From Saprospiraceae bacterium (GTDB lineage Bacteria > Bacteroidota > Bacteroidia > Chitinophagales > Saprospiraceae), in the NCBI GenBank assembly GCA_016710585.1, contig JADJVN010000003.1:248001-312000 (forward strand): DNA of 64,000 bases. The letters run 5' to 3'. Positions 53,321 through 61,972 of this stretch are shown here, piece after piece. The translations under genes were made by a program, and so were the position numbers. The first letter of the stretch is position 1; each line of letters begins with the position of its first letter. The notes beneath the pieces are model-generated. The model ran no database searches. It was not told the DNA's origin and worked only from the letters and a program-made list of their open reading frames with translations.

Positions 53321-53947
53321 ATGAAAAAGTCAGTAAGATATTGGTTGGTAGCAGGAATTATTTTGGTTTTAGTTCAAATGATTTTAGGTGCCATCACTAG
53401 ACTTACAGGATCAGGATTGAGTATAACTAAGTGGGATATTATTACTGGAACATTTTTTCCTTTGACTGATAGTTCTTGGAATCATTATTTTGATTTGTAT
53501 AAAAGTACACCCCAATATCAGAAGATAAATTTTGGGATGACACTGTCGGAATTTAAGTTTATATTTTTTTGGGAATATTTTCATCGACTTTGGGCGAGGC
53601 TTATGGGTTTTGTTTTTTTATTTCCATTTATTTATTTTTTAATAAAAAAGTATTTGGCGAAAAAAGATATTTTAAACTTAAGTTTTGTTATTATACTAAC
53701 TGTATTTGTTGCATCGCTTGGATGGATTATGGTGGCTAGTGGTTTAATTAATAGACCATGGGTGAATGCTTATAAGTTAGCTTTTCATTTGACTGCAGCT
53801 CTTTTGGTTTTGTTGATGTTATTGAAGACTTATATTGATTATAATAAAAGACCCTTTGTTGTATTTTATAATATTTCCAGGAATGAAAAGATATCCTTAA
53901 ACATTTTAATGGTTTTGGTATTGCTTCAATTTTTTTTGGTGGGATAA
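53321..53947 (+). CDS. ctaA: heme A synthase (COX15/CtaA-type), N-terminal part of frameshifted gene
   Basis: Starts at ATG 53321. Signature: 'QMILGAITRLTGSGLSITKW' with the conserved Arg/Thr, 'FFWEYFHRLWARLMGFVF' (heme-ligand His) and 'AYKLAFHLTAALLVL'. Converts heme O to heme A for cytochrome oxidase in the inner membrane. The frame ends at TAA 53945-53947 after T8 (53930-53937). With nine T it would read 'QFFFGGIMSGMKA' into the second half. Confidence 0.88.
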   Translation: MKKSVRYWLVAGIILVLVQMILGAITRLTGSGLSITKWDIITGTFFPLTDSSWNHYFDLYKSTPQYQKINFGMTLSEFKFIFFWEYFHRLWARLMGFVFLFPFIYFLIKKYLAKKDILNLSFVIILTVFVASLGWIMVASGLINRPWVNAYKLAFHLTAALLVLLMLLKTYIDYNKRPFVVFYNISRNEKISLNILMVLVLLQFFLVG

Positions 53948-54387
53948 TGAGTGGAATGAAAGCAGCATTAGTGGCACCGACTTGGCCTCTTATTAATGAT
54001 GTTTTTATTCCGATGTATAGTATTAATATTTTTAGGATTGGAGATTTTTTGATAGGTGATTATGAACAGAATAGTGTTGCAACATTGATAATACAATTTT
54101 GGCATAGATCTGTAGCATATATTGTTTTTTTATTTATATTAATTTTTTATATATGGAATAGTATAAAAATAGGTGTAAGGAATAATTATATACTTAAGTT
54201 ATTTTTGATTGTATCTATACAGTTATTACTTGGTATTTTGACTTTGTGTTATAGTGTTGGTAAGATTCCTATTTTATTAGGGGTTTTACATCAAATAGGT
54301 GGAATCGTGTTGGTTAGTTTTGTGTTTATTTATTTTTATTCAAGTCATTTTTTAAACGATAATGAAAGAAATGTTGATAAAGAGTAA
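53947..54387 (+). CDS. ctaA: heme A synthase (COX15/CtaA-type), C-terminal part
   Basis: Continues the COX15 fold in another frame: 'MSGMKAALVAPTWPLINDVF' (the loop normally following the third helix), 'IIQFWHRSVAYIVFLF' with the second heme-ligand His and 'VLHQIGGIVLVSFVFI' with the last one. Together with the first half it makes about 355 residues, the normal length. The split at a T8 run is probably a one-base deletion; alone this part would not be functional. Confidence 0.88.
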   Translation: MSGMKAALVAPTWPLINDVFIPMYSINIFRIGDFLIGDYEQNSVATLIIQFWHRSVAYIVFLFILIFYIWNSIKIGVRNNYILKLFLIVSIQLLLGILTLCYSVGKIPILLGVLHQIGGIVLVSFVFIYFYSSHFLNDNERNVDKE

Positions 54388-54395
54388 AATTATAT

Positions 54396-54403
54396 TATTT
54401 TTG
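54396..54403 (+). promoter_or_regulatory. -7 box before alpha/beta hydrolase
   Basis: TATTTTTG fits TAnnTTTG and ends 22 nt before ATG 54426, within the short gap after ctaA. Plausible; no -33 found. Confidence 0.4.
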
Positions 54404-54425
54404 TGAACTCCAATATGGAAAAGTG

Positions 54426-55178
54426 ATGAATATAATAGAGGAAGGTAATTTTAAGTATATAGAGACTAAAGGAGGTCCTAAAAATCTTGTGCTATTGCAT
54501 GGGTTGTTTGGAGCTTTAAGCAATTTTGAAGATTTGATACAACATTTTGGATCTAAATATAATGTGATTGTTCCTATTTTACCTATTTATGAATTGCCTA
54601 TACTAAGTGTTTCTTTAGGTGGTTTGGTAAATCATCTTCAGGATTTTGTGAAATATAAAGGCCTTTCCGACATTAATTTATTGGGTAATAGTTTAGGTGG
54701 TCATATTGGTTTGCTGTTTGCTTTAGAAGAGTTGCCTTTGTTGAGAAGTTTAATATTAACTGGTAGTTCGGGTTTGTTCGAGTCGGGAATGGGAAATAGT
54801 TTTCCAAAAAGAGGTGACTATGAATTTATGAAGGCAAAAACAGAGGAGACATTCTATGATCCGAAAGTAGCGACCAAAGAGTTGGTTGATGAAGTTTTCG
54901 AAATTGTAAACAATAGAGGAAAAGCGATTCGTATTATAGCAACAGCAAAGTCTGCTATAAGGCATAATTTGTCTGATAAATTGCATAATATTAAAGTGCC
55001 TAGTTTATTAATTTGGGGAAGAAATGATACCATTACACCTCCTTTTGTTGCAGAAAAATTTAAGGAATTATTGCCTAATGCAAGATTAGAATTTATAGAT
55101 AAATGTGGTCATGCACCCATGATGGAGCAACCAGAGTTATTTAATAAAATTTTGGAAGATTTTTTAGAGAAACTTTAA
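54426..55178 (+). CDS. alpha/beta-hydrolase
   Basis: 250 residues from ATG 54426. Serine hydrolase: oxyanion region 'LVLLHGLFG', nucleophile 'LLGNSLGGHIGLL' (Ser), acid in 'IWGRNDTITPP' (Asp), base in 'IDKCGHAPMMEQP' (His). Typical of esterases or lyases of the MhpC/BioH type; substrate unknown. It lies between ctaA and the sigma factor gene. Confidence 0.85.
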   Translation: MNIIEEGNFKYIETKGGPKNLVLLHGLFGALSNFEDLIQHFGSKYNVIVPILPIYELPILSVSLGGLVNHLQDFVKYKGLSDINLLGNSLGGHIGLLFALEELPLLRSLILTGSSGLFESGMGNSFPKRGDYEFMKAKTEETFYDPKVATKELVDEVFEIVNNRGKAIRIIATAKSAIRHNLSDKLHNIKVPSLLIWGRNDTITPPFVAEKFKELLPNARLEFIDKCGHAPMMEQPELFNKILEDFLEKL

Positions 55179-55257
55179 ATTTTCTATAGAAAAATAATAG
55201 TAACGGGCAGCGATTCTTAAACATAAGGGATCATTATTTAATAAGTATAGTTTTCTA

Positions 55258-55794
55258 ATGGAACTGGATCAAATCATAAATGGTTGCCTTTTGGGAGATC
55301 GGTTCTGCCAGAAAGCCTTATTTGATCGATTTTCAGGAAGGATGTTTTCAGTATGTTTAAGGTATGCCAAAACAAAAGCAGACGCAGAAGATTTAGTTCA
55401 GGATGGTTTTGTAAAAGTATTTCTCAATTTGGAGCAATATAAAAACGATGGACCATTTGAACAATGGGTTAGACGCATCATGATTAATAATGCCATAAAG
55501 AAATACCACAAAAAGAGTAATCAAAATGAATATTCTTCTTCAGATTATTTGCCAGAGGAAGCTATTGAGCCAGATGTGGTAAATAAGTTAGGAGAAGGTG
55601 AGTTATTAAAAATTATTGCTGAATTGCCAGATGGATTTAGGATGGTTTTCAATTTATATGCGATTGAGGGATATTCTCATAAAGAAGTGTCTGAATTATT
55701 GCATATAGAGGAGAGTACGTCAAGATCACAACTGACAAAAGCTAGAAAAATATTACAAGAAAAATTATTGAAATTTCAAAAATCATATTTATGA
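55258..55794 (+). CDS. ECF sigma factor
   Basis: 178 residues, region 2 ('FDRFSGRMFSVCLRYAKTKADAEDLVQDGFVKVF') and region 4 ('LPDGFRMVFNLYAIEGYSHKEV', then a helix-turn-helix) of extracytoplasmic-function sigma factors. Redirects RNA polymerase. Its stop overlaps the next gene's ATG (4 nt), which encodes a membrane-anchored protein likely to control it. Confidence 0.92.
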   Translation: MELDQIINGCLLGDRFCQKALFDRFSGRMFSVCLRYAKTKADAEDLVQDGFVKVFLNLEQYKNDGPFEQWVRRIMINNAIKKYHKKSNQNEYSSSDYLPEEAIEPDVVNKLGEGELLKIIAELPDGFRMVFNLYAIEGYSHKEVSELLHIEESTSRSQLTKARKILQEKLLKFQKSYL

Positions 55795-57263
55795 AGAATT
55801 TTGGAAAAGAGGATTCAGTTGATAAAATATTTAGACAAAAGTTAAAGGATCATGATTCCTCAGGTACAGAATATTTATGGAAAGGTATAGAGTCTCGTTT
55901 GAACCAAGAGAGTGGTAAGAGAACAGCGTGGTATTTTGGAAATATCAAATTGATTGCCGTTCTTTCTTTGTTTGTACTGGGCGGTTATGCATGTTATAGT
56001 TTGTATTTTAAGTCTGGAGAAAAGAAAGATAATAATAAGACTCAAATTGAAAAACAAATCAAGTCGATAGAAAAAGAGGCAAATAATAATAGTGTAGCAA
56101 CAATGACAGAAAGTTCAGGAATACAAAATACCAATTTAAATTCAATTAAATCTAGTACAAAAGAGAACTTAGTAAAGAATAAAGCTGGAGTGGTAAACTT
56201 GAATAGTGATGGGAAGAAATTTTCCACAGGGCTAGTTAGTAAAAAGGAATTAAATGATAATTTTATTGAGTCGGGGAAAGATAATGACATATCTACTCAG
56301 ATAGATCAATCCAATACAGTTTTAGTTCCTACTAATTTTGCACAAAATATTGTTAATCAAGACATTAATAATGAAGAAGTAGCATTAAATAATAATAATA
56401 TTATACTTAATGAATCCACAATTGATAAAAACAAATTTCAGGCTATTGTAAATTTAGAAAAATTAGATAAATTAAGTTCTTCTGTTATATCAAAATCAAA
56501 TCCAAAAAGGCTAAAGAAACACGCTTATGATGATGATGGATGTAATATATTTAAGAATGACAGAAAACGGTTTTACTTAGATATATACTATGCTCCTGAA
56601 CTCACCAGTAAAAAAATTGAAGCTAGGGATCCATTGTATGATTCGTATGCTAAATTGAGAAGAAGTGATGAAAAGTTTGCTATGTCCTATTCTATGGGAG
56701 CAAGAGCAAGTGTTGTCTTCAGAAATGGTGTTGCATTTAGAAGTGGTTTTGCTTATTCAGTAATAAAAGAAAATTTTGATTGGGTAACTGGATTTGTGAC
56801 AACTACTAATGTAAAATTTAACCCTATTACTGGTAAAAATGATACAATAGTAGATCCGTTTGTACCAACAATTGAAAGATCTAAGAATTTTTATAAATTT
56901 TATGACATACCAGTATATATTGGATATGAGAAAGAGTTAAAGGATTTTGTATTTTCAGTAAATGCCGGTTTAGGTTTTAATATAGCTGCAAGACAATCTG
57001 GTGTTATTTACGAGAATGAAAAGAAGAACTATTATAAATTAGGAAGCAATACTGATGCAGTTGCAAATATTTACAGACAAAACGTAGGTGTTAGTGCTTT
57101 ATTCAATTTTGGATTAAATTACAGATTAAATCAAAGGTGGAGACTATTGGTAGAGCCTTCATTCAGATACTATATGTCAGGCTTGACCACAAAAAGCCAT
57201 GTATTGGAGCATACTTCTCTTCAATCTGGCTTAATGTTGGGTTTGAGGTATAAATTAATGTAA
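55791..57263 (+). CDS. putative anti-sigma/outer-membrane beta-barrel protein
   Basis: 490 residues. The first 45 are cytoplasm-like ('SVDKIFRQKLKDHDSSG'). A transmembrane helix at about 50-68 ('LIAVLSLFVLGGYACYSLYF') comes next, then a long Asn/Lys/Ser-rich linker (70-255). Residues 260-490 show beta-barrel strands ('FYLDIYYAPELTSKK', 'SMGARASVVFRNGVAFRSG', 'LLVEPSFRYYMSG') ending in an aromatic-poor Leu-Met. The sigma-factor coupling suggests an anti-sigma role for the N-terminus. How one chain could span both membranes is unclear. Confidence 0.72.
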   Translation: MKNFGKEDSVDKIFRQKLKDHDSSGTEYLWKGIESRLNQESGKRTAWYFGNIKLIAVLSLFVLGGYACYSLYFKSGEKKDNNKTQIEKQIKSIEKEANNNSVATMTESSGIQNTNLNSIKSSTKENLVKNKAGVVNLNSDGKKFSTGLVSKKELNDNFIESGKDNDISTQIDQSNTVLVPTNFAQNIVNQDINNEEVALNNNNIILNESTIDKNKFQAIVNLEKLDKLSSSVISKSNPKRLKKHAYDDDGCNIFKNDRKRFYLDIYYAPELTSKKIEARDPLYDSYAKLRRSDEKFAMSYSMGARASVVFRNGVAFRSGFAYSVIKENFDWVTGFVTTTNVKFNPITGKNDTIVDPFVPTIERSKNFYKFYDIPVYIGYEKELKDFVFSVNAGLGFNIAARQSGVIYENEKKNYYKLGSNTDAVANIYRQNVGVSALFNFGLNYRLNQRWRLLVEPSFRYYMSGLTTKSHVLEHTSLQSGLMLGLRYKLM

Positions 57264-57300
57264 GTCAAACTAGTTTTCTTTAATTAGATTTTTTTGGACA

Positions 57301-57316
57301 TGTTCCACGTGGAACA
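57301..57316. promoter_or_regulatory. parS centromere site 1
   Basis: TGTTCCACGTGGAACA, a perfect 16-bp palindrome and a match to the parS consensus bound by ParB (TGTTNCACGTGNAACA). 38 nt after the barrel gene. Confidence 0.88.
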
Positions 57317-58034
57317 TAGTATGTTATTCGGCAATATTTAATTGTATAATTTAATTGGCTGGATAATGTTTTGAGTGAGTTTACAGACATTGGCTAAGAA
57401 TACCTTTGACTGAATATTTTTTACTGTGAATGACATATTTTGTGTTTTGATCGGTCTATGGAGAAGTCTTTAATCATAACTTCCACATTTTATTAAGAAT
57501 TTAATATTACATACTTACTTAATCTTTGATTTGTCTTCTTACGATGACTTGCAAGAGTAGTTTTTTTAATTTGTATATTTTCTTATTTACAAGATTTCAA
57601 CAACATTCAAAATATTGTTGTGCATTTCTTTTGATTAAGTGCTATTCTAATTTTTGTAAGAGTAGTTTTATTTGGCCCCACAAACTCATTTTTTCAGAGG
57701 GTGACTTAATGGTAAGTTAGTTCTCTCAATATCGAGTGATTAATATTTTGTGCTAACCAGTCGTTCATCCAAGGAAAAGTCGCTAAAGGAAGGTAAGAGT
57801 TGTTATAAGGATTAGAGAGTTCTCGCGTTATTGAGTAGAATTGTTTACTGGTTTGTTTCACCATTTATTCATTCAAAGGATTTTAGCTATGCATAAGCAC
57901 AATATAGATTCTAATTTGTTCCAAGGTCTGCTCAATTCTTAGCGAATTTGAATTGCTATGTTCTTTAGAAAGATCTAACTAACTTATTGATCTGACCTTA
58001 ATTTAAATTCTTTATTGCTCACGAGGCATCGCTA

Positions 58035-58050
58035 TGTTCCACGTGGAACA
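58035..58050. promoter_or_regulatory. parS centromere site 2
   Basis: A second exact TGTTCCACGTGGAACA palindrome, 734 nt from the first. Two perfect copies this close are very unlikely by chance and mark an origin-proximal segregation region. Confidence 0.88.
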
Positions 58051-58209
58051 ATTTTAAAAGTATTGTACTTCTAATTTAGATTATAATCGTTAATGTTTTG
58101 CCCTAGAAGAAGGTAAACTAAAAGGAATTAACACGATAATAAAAACTTTAAGTTCCTATGGTATTATTATTGAGTCATGCTCGCCCTTTCCAAGTAAATC
58201 ATTTCAGAC

Positions 58210-58238
58210 AAAAAAAAGAAGGAGCATTTCGCTCCTTC
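58210..58238 (-). terminator. rho-independent terminator of the secreted protein gene
   Basis: On the minus strand, 8-bp stem GAAGGAGC/GCTCCTTC (58218-58238) with loop GAAAT, followed by eight T (58210-58217). It begins 43 nt after the stop of the gene at 58281. A clean terminator. Confidence 0.9.
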
Positions 58239-58280
58239 AATAAAATTTTTAGATAAATAGAATAATATAAAAATAATATT

Positions 58281-60536
58281 TTATTTGACTACAATTTTTT
58301 GAACTTTCGAATTTCCTGAAGAATGGTTTATTTGAATACTATATACACCACTATTATTTAGACCCGACAATTGATATGAGTTTGAATTAATATTAGCAAT
58401 ATGATTTATTTTTTTTCCATCTATATTGAAGACTTTGATACTGGCTATTTTTTCATTTGAATAAATTTGAATTTTATCATTCATAGAAACTGGATTTGGA
58501 TAAATGATAGAACTGATTATTTCTTCATCATCAGAATTGACTATTATTAGATCAAATAATAAAGAATAATTTGGATAACATTTCGATATGTTTTTGATTT
58601 GTAATGCATTTGCACCTTTATTGAAAGAAAATTGGCCAATGGTAATCGTATCAACGCCGGGAGTTTGATTTCCTGCTGCATCAGTAATTAATTTTGCAGG
58701 AGAATTATTTACACTGATTTCATAACTAGACACATCTCTAGTTGCTCTATCTTTTACTAATCTAACTTTATAAGAACCTGCAGTTGTTGCATTAAGTAAA
58801 TAGAGTTGAGACAATCCTTGATCAACTTGAGTGTTTTTACTTACTTGATTCCATGTATTAGGATAACCAGCATATTTTCTTGTATCTACAGCCTGACTAA
58901 TGCTGTGCCCAGCAGTTTGGTTAGGTTGTGTTCCTTGAATAAAATTTTTAATGAATACGTTTTTGATATTTAAACTATCTGTGATGTCTTTTTGTAAACC
59001 AAAGCAATCCCCTAAACTATAATCTGAGGCTCCACCAACAAACCATGTGAAAACAGAACCTGGCCCACCATAGGAAAACCAATTAGTCAGATATTCATTA
59101 TATATACCTGTCAATCGAGGATCTAGTTGCGCCTTAGCAAGAGTATCTCGGATCGCCTTCTTTTCCAATTCACTTAGATTGGATGGCAAAGTATAAGAAG
59201 CGTCATGAAATCCCCCAGCCTCATGTGCTAGAAAATTTAATTCATAATACTTAGTCCATGCAAGGCCTTGATCCAGGATATTGCTAGTGGGTGAAAACAT
59301 TTTATCAAGCTCAAATTCTAGGTGATTAATATAGTCATCAACTGTCATACCACCCTGAAAAACAGATGTTTGTCCTAAAAAAGGTGCTGAAGCAGTTCCA
59401 TAGAAATAGTTTTTTGGAGCACCATAATTTTGGTGAATAAATTCAAGTAATTTCCTGAGATTAGTCTCAGGACTAACGTACTGATATCCCAAAACTGGAC
59501 GGATTCGGTTGTTTGGATTATTGAGTCCATAAACGCTATAAAAAATATCTGCTATTTCCTTCGATCGCCTCGCATACCTTCGCATACTCCATACAGATTC
59601 ATTTGTTTCTCCATTTTGATTCAGTGGGCTATTTCCTGCTAACACTTCTTTTTTTGCTTCATTGAAGTTTGCTGCTCCAGCAATAGTAAAAAAAGACCAC
59701 ATCTCGTTTCCGTATTCGATGTAAATGTTCAGATTCGAATTTAAATTATTCTTAAAAAGTGTTGCCAATTGTTGCACATAATCATCTGTAGCTAATGTTG
59801 GAATATTGATCCATGCATCTTTTTGAAGTAAATTGCATAATTCAATAATGTGTTCCCATGCAACGCCACTGGCGACATATTTTGCTTCTAAAGTATCTTC
59901 TGTGTAAAAGGTGCTCTGTGTTGCATCATTTATTAATTTACGCTCACTCCATTCTCTTGACATATTAAAGTTAGCAGCATTCCAAGTCATAAAACGCAAG
60001 ACAGGAAATTTGGAAATATGAGAAAGCCATTCAGGCCTGAATGTTGGATAATTGTTTGGATTGAAGCCTGGACTAATTAATTTGATGTTGCGAATTGAAG
60101 GGCTCATTAATGTCTCAAAGAAAAGTATTAATTGGGATGAAGAAGAGGAAATAAATATTGTTGCAGTTGTTTTATTCGTGATGGAATCATAGATTTTATT
60201 TAGAATTTGATTTGTTGTATCTTCTATGTATAAACTAGCATTACCTTCAAAACTTAAGTTGTACATCCCTTCATCACCAGGATAGACACGGTGTTTTACC
60301 CAAACACTAAAGGGTTCTGTTGGCCAACCTTGAGGATCTAAAGCAGGTTTTCCAGGAAGCCATGGTCCACCAATAGGAGAAAAGGGTTTTGCGGATTTCA
60401 TTATATCTACGAACCAATTCGTAGGTGAATTAAAACTACTGATAAGCTCTAATGTTGCACCAAGTTGCGGATTTTGTTGTGCATGAAGCAAAACATTCAT
60501 AAGGACAAGGGTCAAATAAAGTAATTTAATTTTCAT
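58281..60536 (-). CDS. secreted glycosidase-like protein with type IX sorting tail
   Basis: 751 residues: signal peptide ('LMNVLLHAQQ'), a cellulase-like TIM-barrel candidate with 'YIEYGNEMWSFF' (catalytic-acid-like Glu near 285), 'VLGYQYVSPETNLRKLL', 'FLAHEAGGFHD'. A carbohydrate-binding-like domain follows around 560-670 and a Por tail ('IIYPNPVSMNDKIQIYS', end 'SKVQKIVVK'). Exported by T9SS and probably acts on polysaccharide; the glycoside hydrolase family was not identified. The start overlaps the kinase stop by 4 nt (ATGA), so they are coupled. Confidence 0.8.
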   Translation of the reverse strand: MKIKLLYLTLVLMNVLLHAQQNPQLGATLELISSFNSPTNWFVDIMKSAKPFSPIGGPWLPGKPALDPQGWPTEPFSVWVKHRVYPGDEGMYNLSFEGNASLYIEDTTNQILNKIYDSITNKTTATIFISSSSSQLILFFETLMSPSIRNIKLISPGFNPNNYPTFRPEWLSHISKFPVLRFMTWNAANFNMSREWSERKLINDATQSTFYTEDTLEAKYVASGVAWEHIIELCNLLQKDAWINIPTLATDDYVQQLATLFKNNLNSNLNIYIEYGNEMWSFFTIAGAANFNEAKKEVLAGNSPLNQNGETNESVWSMRRYARRSKEIADIFYSVYGLNNPNNRIRPVLGYQYVSPETNLRKLLEFIHQNYGAPKNYFYGTASAPFLGQTSVFQGGMTVDDYINHLEFELDKMFSPTSNILDQGLAWTKYYELNFLAHEAGGFHDASYTLPSNLSELEKKAIRDTLAKAQLDPRLTGIYNEYLTNWFSYGGPGSVFTWFVGGASDYSLGDCFGLQKDITDSLNIKNVFIKNFIQGTQPNQTAGHSISQAVDTRKYAGYPNTWNQVSKNTQVDQGLSQLYLLNATTAGSYKVRLVKDRATRDVSSYEISVNNSPAKLITDAAGNQTPGVDTITIGQFSFNKGANALQIKNISKCYPNYSLLFDLIIVNSDDEEIISSIIYPNPVSMNDKIQIYSNEKIASIKVFNIDGKKINHIANINSNSYQLSGLNNSGVYSIQINHSSGNSKVQKIVVK

Positions 60537-61972
60537 GATAAAATGTTTTTATATGGTTTAAATGGTAAAAATAATTTTATAGATGTGCCTGTGGGTTCTC
60601 CATTTTCAACTTTATCAATGATTTCTGCATAGTATTTTTTTTCATCGGTCTCATTGAGATTTATGATCCTATCGATAGTAAATTTCATCCCGAGAGATTT
60701 CTTTTTATAGGTATTTTTGTTTTGATTCTTAGAGCTATTAATTCTCCCTATTCCATTGTCATCAATGGTAATCTCTAGAATGTTATTTTGATTTTTTTGA
60801 ATAGAGATATCAATTTGTCCTTTGCCATTTAGTTTATTTTTAAGGCCGTGAATTATGGCATTTTCTACAAATGGCTGCAGGATTAATGGTGGAATTTTTA
60901 TTAGATTAGAATTAATGTTCTCATTAACGGATATAGAAAAATCCCATTTATGATTAGATCGAATTTGTTCAAGATTAATATACCAAGTAAGTACTTTTAA
61001 TTCTTCCGCAAGAGAAATAAATTCTTCTTGAGAATTTTCAAGCACACTACGGATTAATTTAGAAAATTTTTGTAAAAAGGCAGATGCTTCATCATCTCTT
61101 TTCTCTACAATATAAGCTTCAATAGTATTTAAACTATTGAAAATAAAATGTGGGTTCATTTGTGATCGCAGCACCTTAATTTCGGAATCTACTTTTATTT
61201 TTTGAATCTCCAACTGCCTTTCTTTTTCAGCAAGTTTTCTTCTTGCTTTAAATAAAATAAAATAATAAAGTGTAGAAAAAAAACCAGCTGCGACTATACT
61301 TTGAAACCACCAAGTCAGCCAGAAAGGAGGAAGTATTTGGAAGCTAAGAGAAGTAATATATTTTGAAGGTAAATTATTAATTTTTTCTCTAACCTGAAAT
61401 CGATATTTCCCCGGACTTAAATTATTGTATTGTATTGTATTTTGTAATTTTTGAGCTTGCCATGTTTTATCTAAGCCTTCAAGATAAGTTTCAAATTCAA
61501 CATTATAATCTTGATATAATTGTGAAGAGTAAAATTGAAATATAAAAGTTTTTTCCGACCATTTTACATCGTATATTACAGTATCATAAAGGTGATTATT
61601 TGTAATAGTGGAAGTTGGCGTTTTAAAGTTATTAATTAATATTTGAGAAGTAGAAACAAGAGAAGATTCCTTATTTGGATCGATGATTAAATATCCATTG
61701 TTTTGAGTAACAAGTATTTTACCGTCTTCCATTGTTTGCAAACATTCAACATGGAAATTATAATAAACAGTATTCAAATTTTCAGGATTCAATTGGAGTA
61801 AACCAGACTTTAAAGATATCCATAGATTATGGTTGAAGTCAGCTTTAATCATATTATAATTATATCTAGAAAGATTCATGTTTTTATGATATATTTTTTT
61901 TAGAGAATGATTATTTAATATATAAATACCATCATCTCCAAGCGCAAATATTTTCCGTCTTGTGTCAAACAC
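60533..61972 (-). CDS. sensor histidine kinase (LytS-type), C-terminal part of frameshifted propeller kinase
   Basis: 479 residues with the end of the propeller, a Y_Y_Y domain ('YRFQVREKINNLPSKYIT'), one transmembrane helix (about 215-235), and a LytS-type kinase: phospho-His in 'RSQMNPHFIFNSLNTIEAY', 'LILQPFVENAIIHGLKNK', and 'DDNGIGR'. Its true start is in the other frame: T4 at 61951-61954 should be T5, which makes 'LTQDGKIFALGDDG'. The partner is the LytTR regulator at the right end. It controls the coupled secreted protein, by inference. Confidence 0.85.
   Translation of the reverse strand: MFDTRRKIFALGDDGIYILNNHSLKKIYHKNMNLSRYNYNMIKADFNHNLWISLKSGLLQLNPENLNTVYYNFHVECLQTMEDGKILVTQNNGYLIIDPNKESSLVSTSQILINNFKTPTSTITNNHLYDTVIYDVKWSEKTFIFQFYSSQLYQDYNVEFETYLEGLDKTWQAQKLQNTIQYNNLSPGKYRFQVREKINNLPSKYITSLSFQILPPFWLTWWFQSIVAAGFFSTLYYFILFKARRKLAEKERQLEIQKIKVDSEIKVLRSQMNPHFIFNSLNTIEAYIVEKRDDEASAFLQKFSKLIRSVLENSQEEFISLAEELKVLTWYINLEQIRSNHKWDFSISVNENINSNLIKIPPLILQPFVENAIIHGLKNKLNGKGQIDISIQKNQNNILEITIDDNGIGRINSSKNQNKNTYKKKSLGMKFTIDRIINLNETDEKKYYAEIIDKVENGEPTGTSIKLFLPFKPYKNILS

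Larger units (their letters stand above)
57264..58280. other. 1 kb non-coding region with two parS sites
   Basis: No gene with support in 1,017 nt; a 64-codon frame at 57526 looks spurious. It holds the two parS palindromes and, at the right end, a terminator for the gene to the right. Long gene-free DNA with parS near a suspected origin fits a ParB loading region. Confidence 0.6.

Noticed and set aside
57526..57720. A 64-residue protein in the parS region.
   Set aside because: Composition is Phe/Cys/Ser-rich with no ribosome-binding site, and it lies between parS sites.
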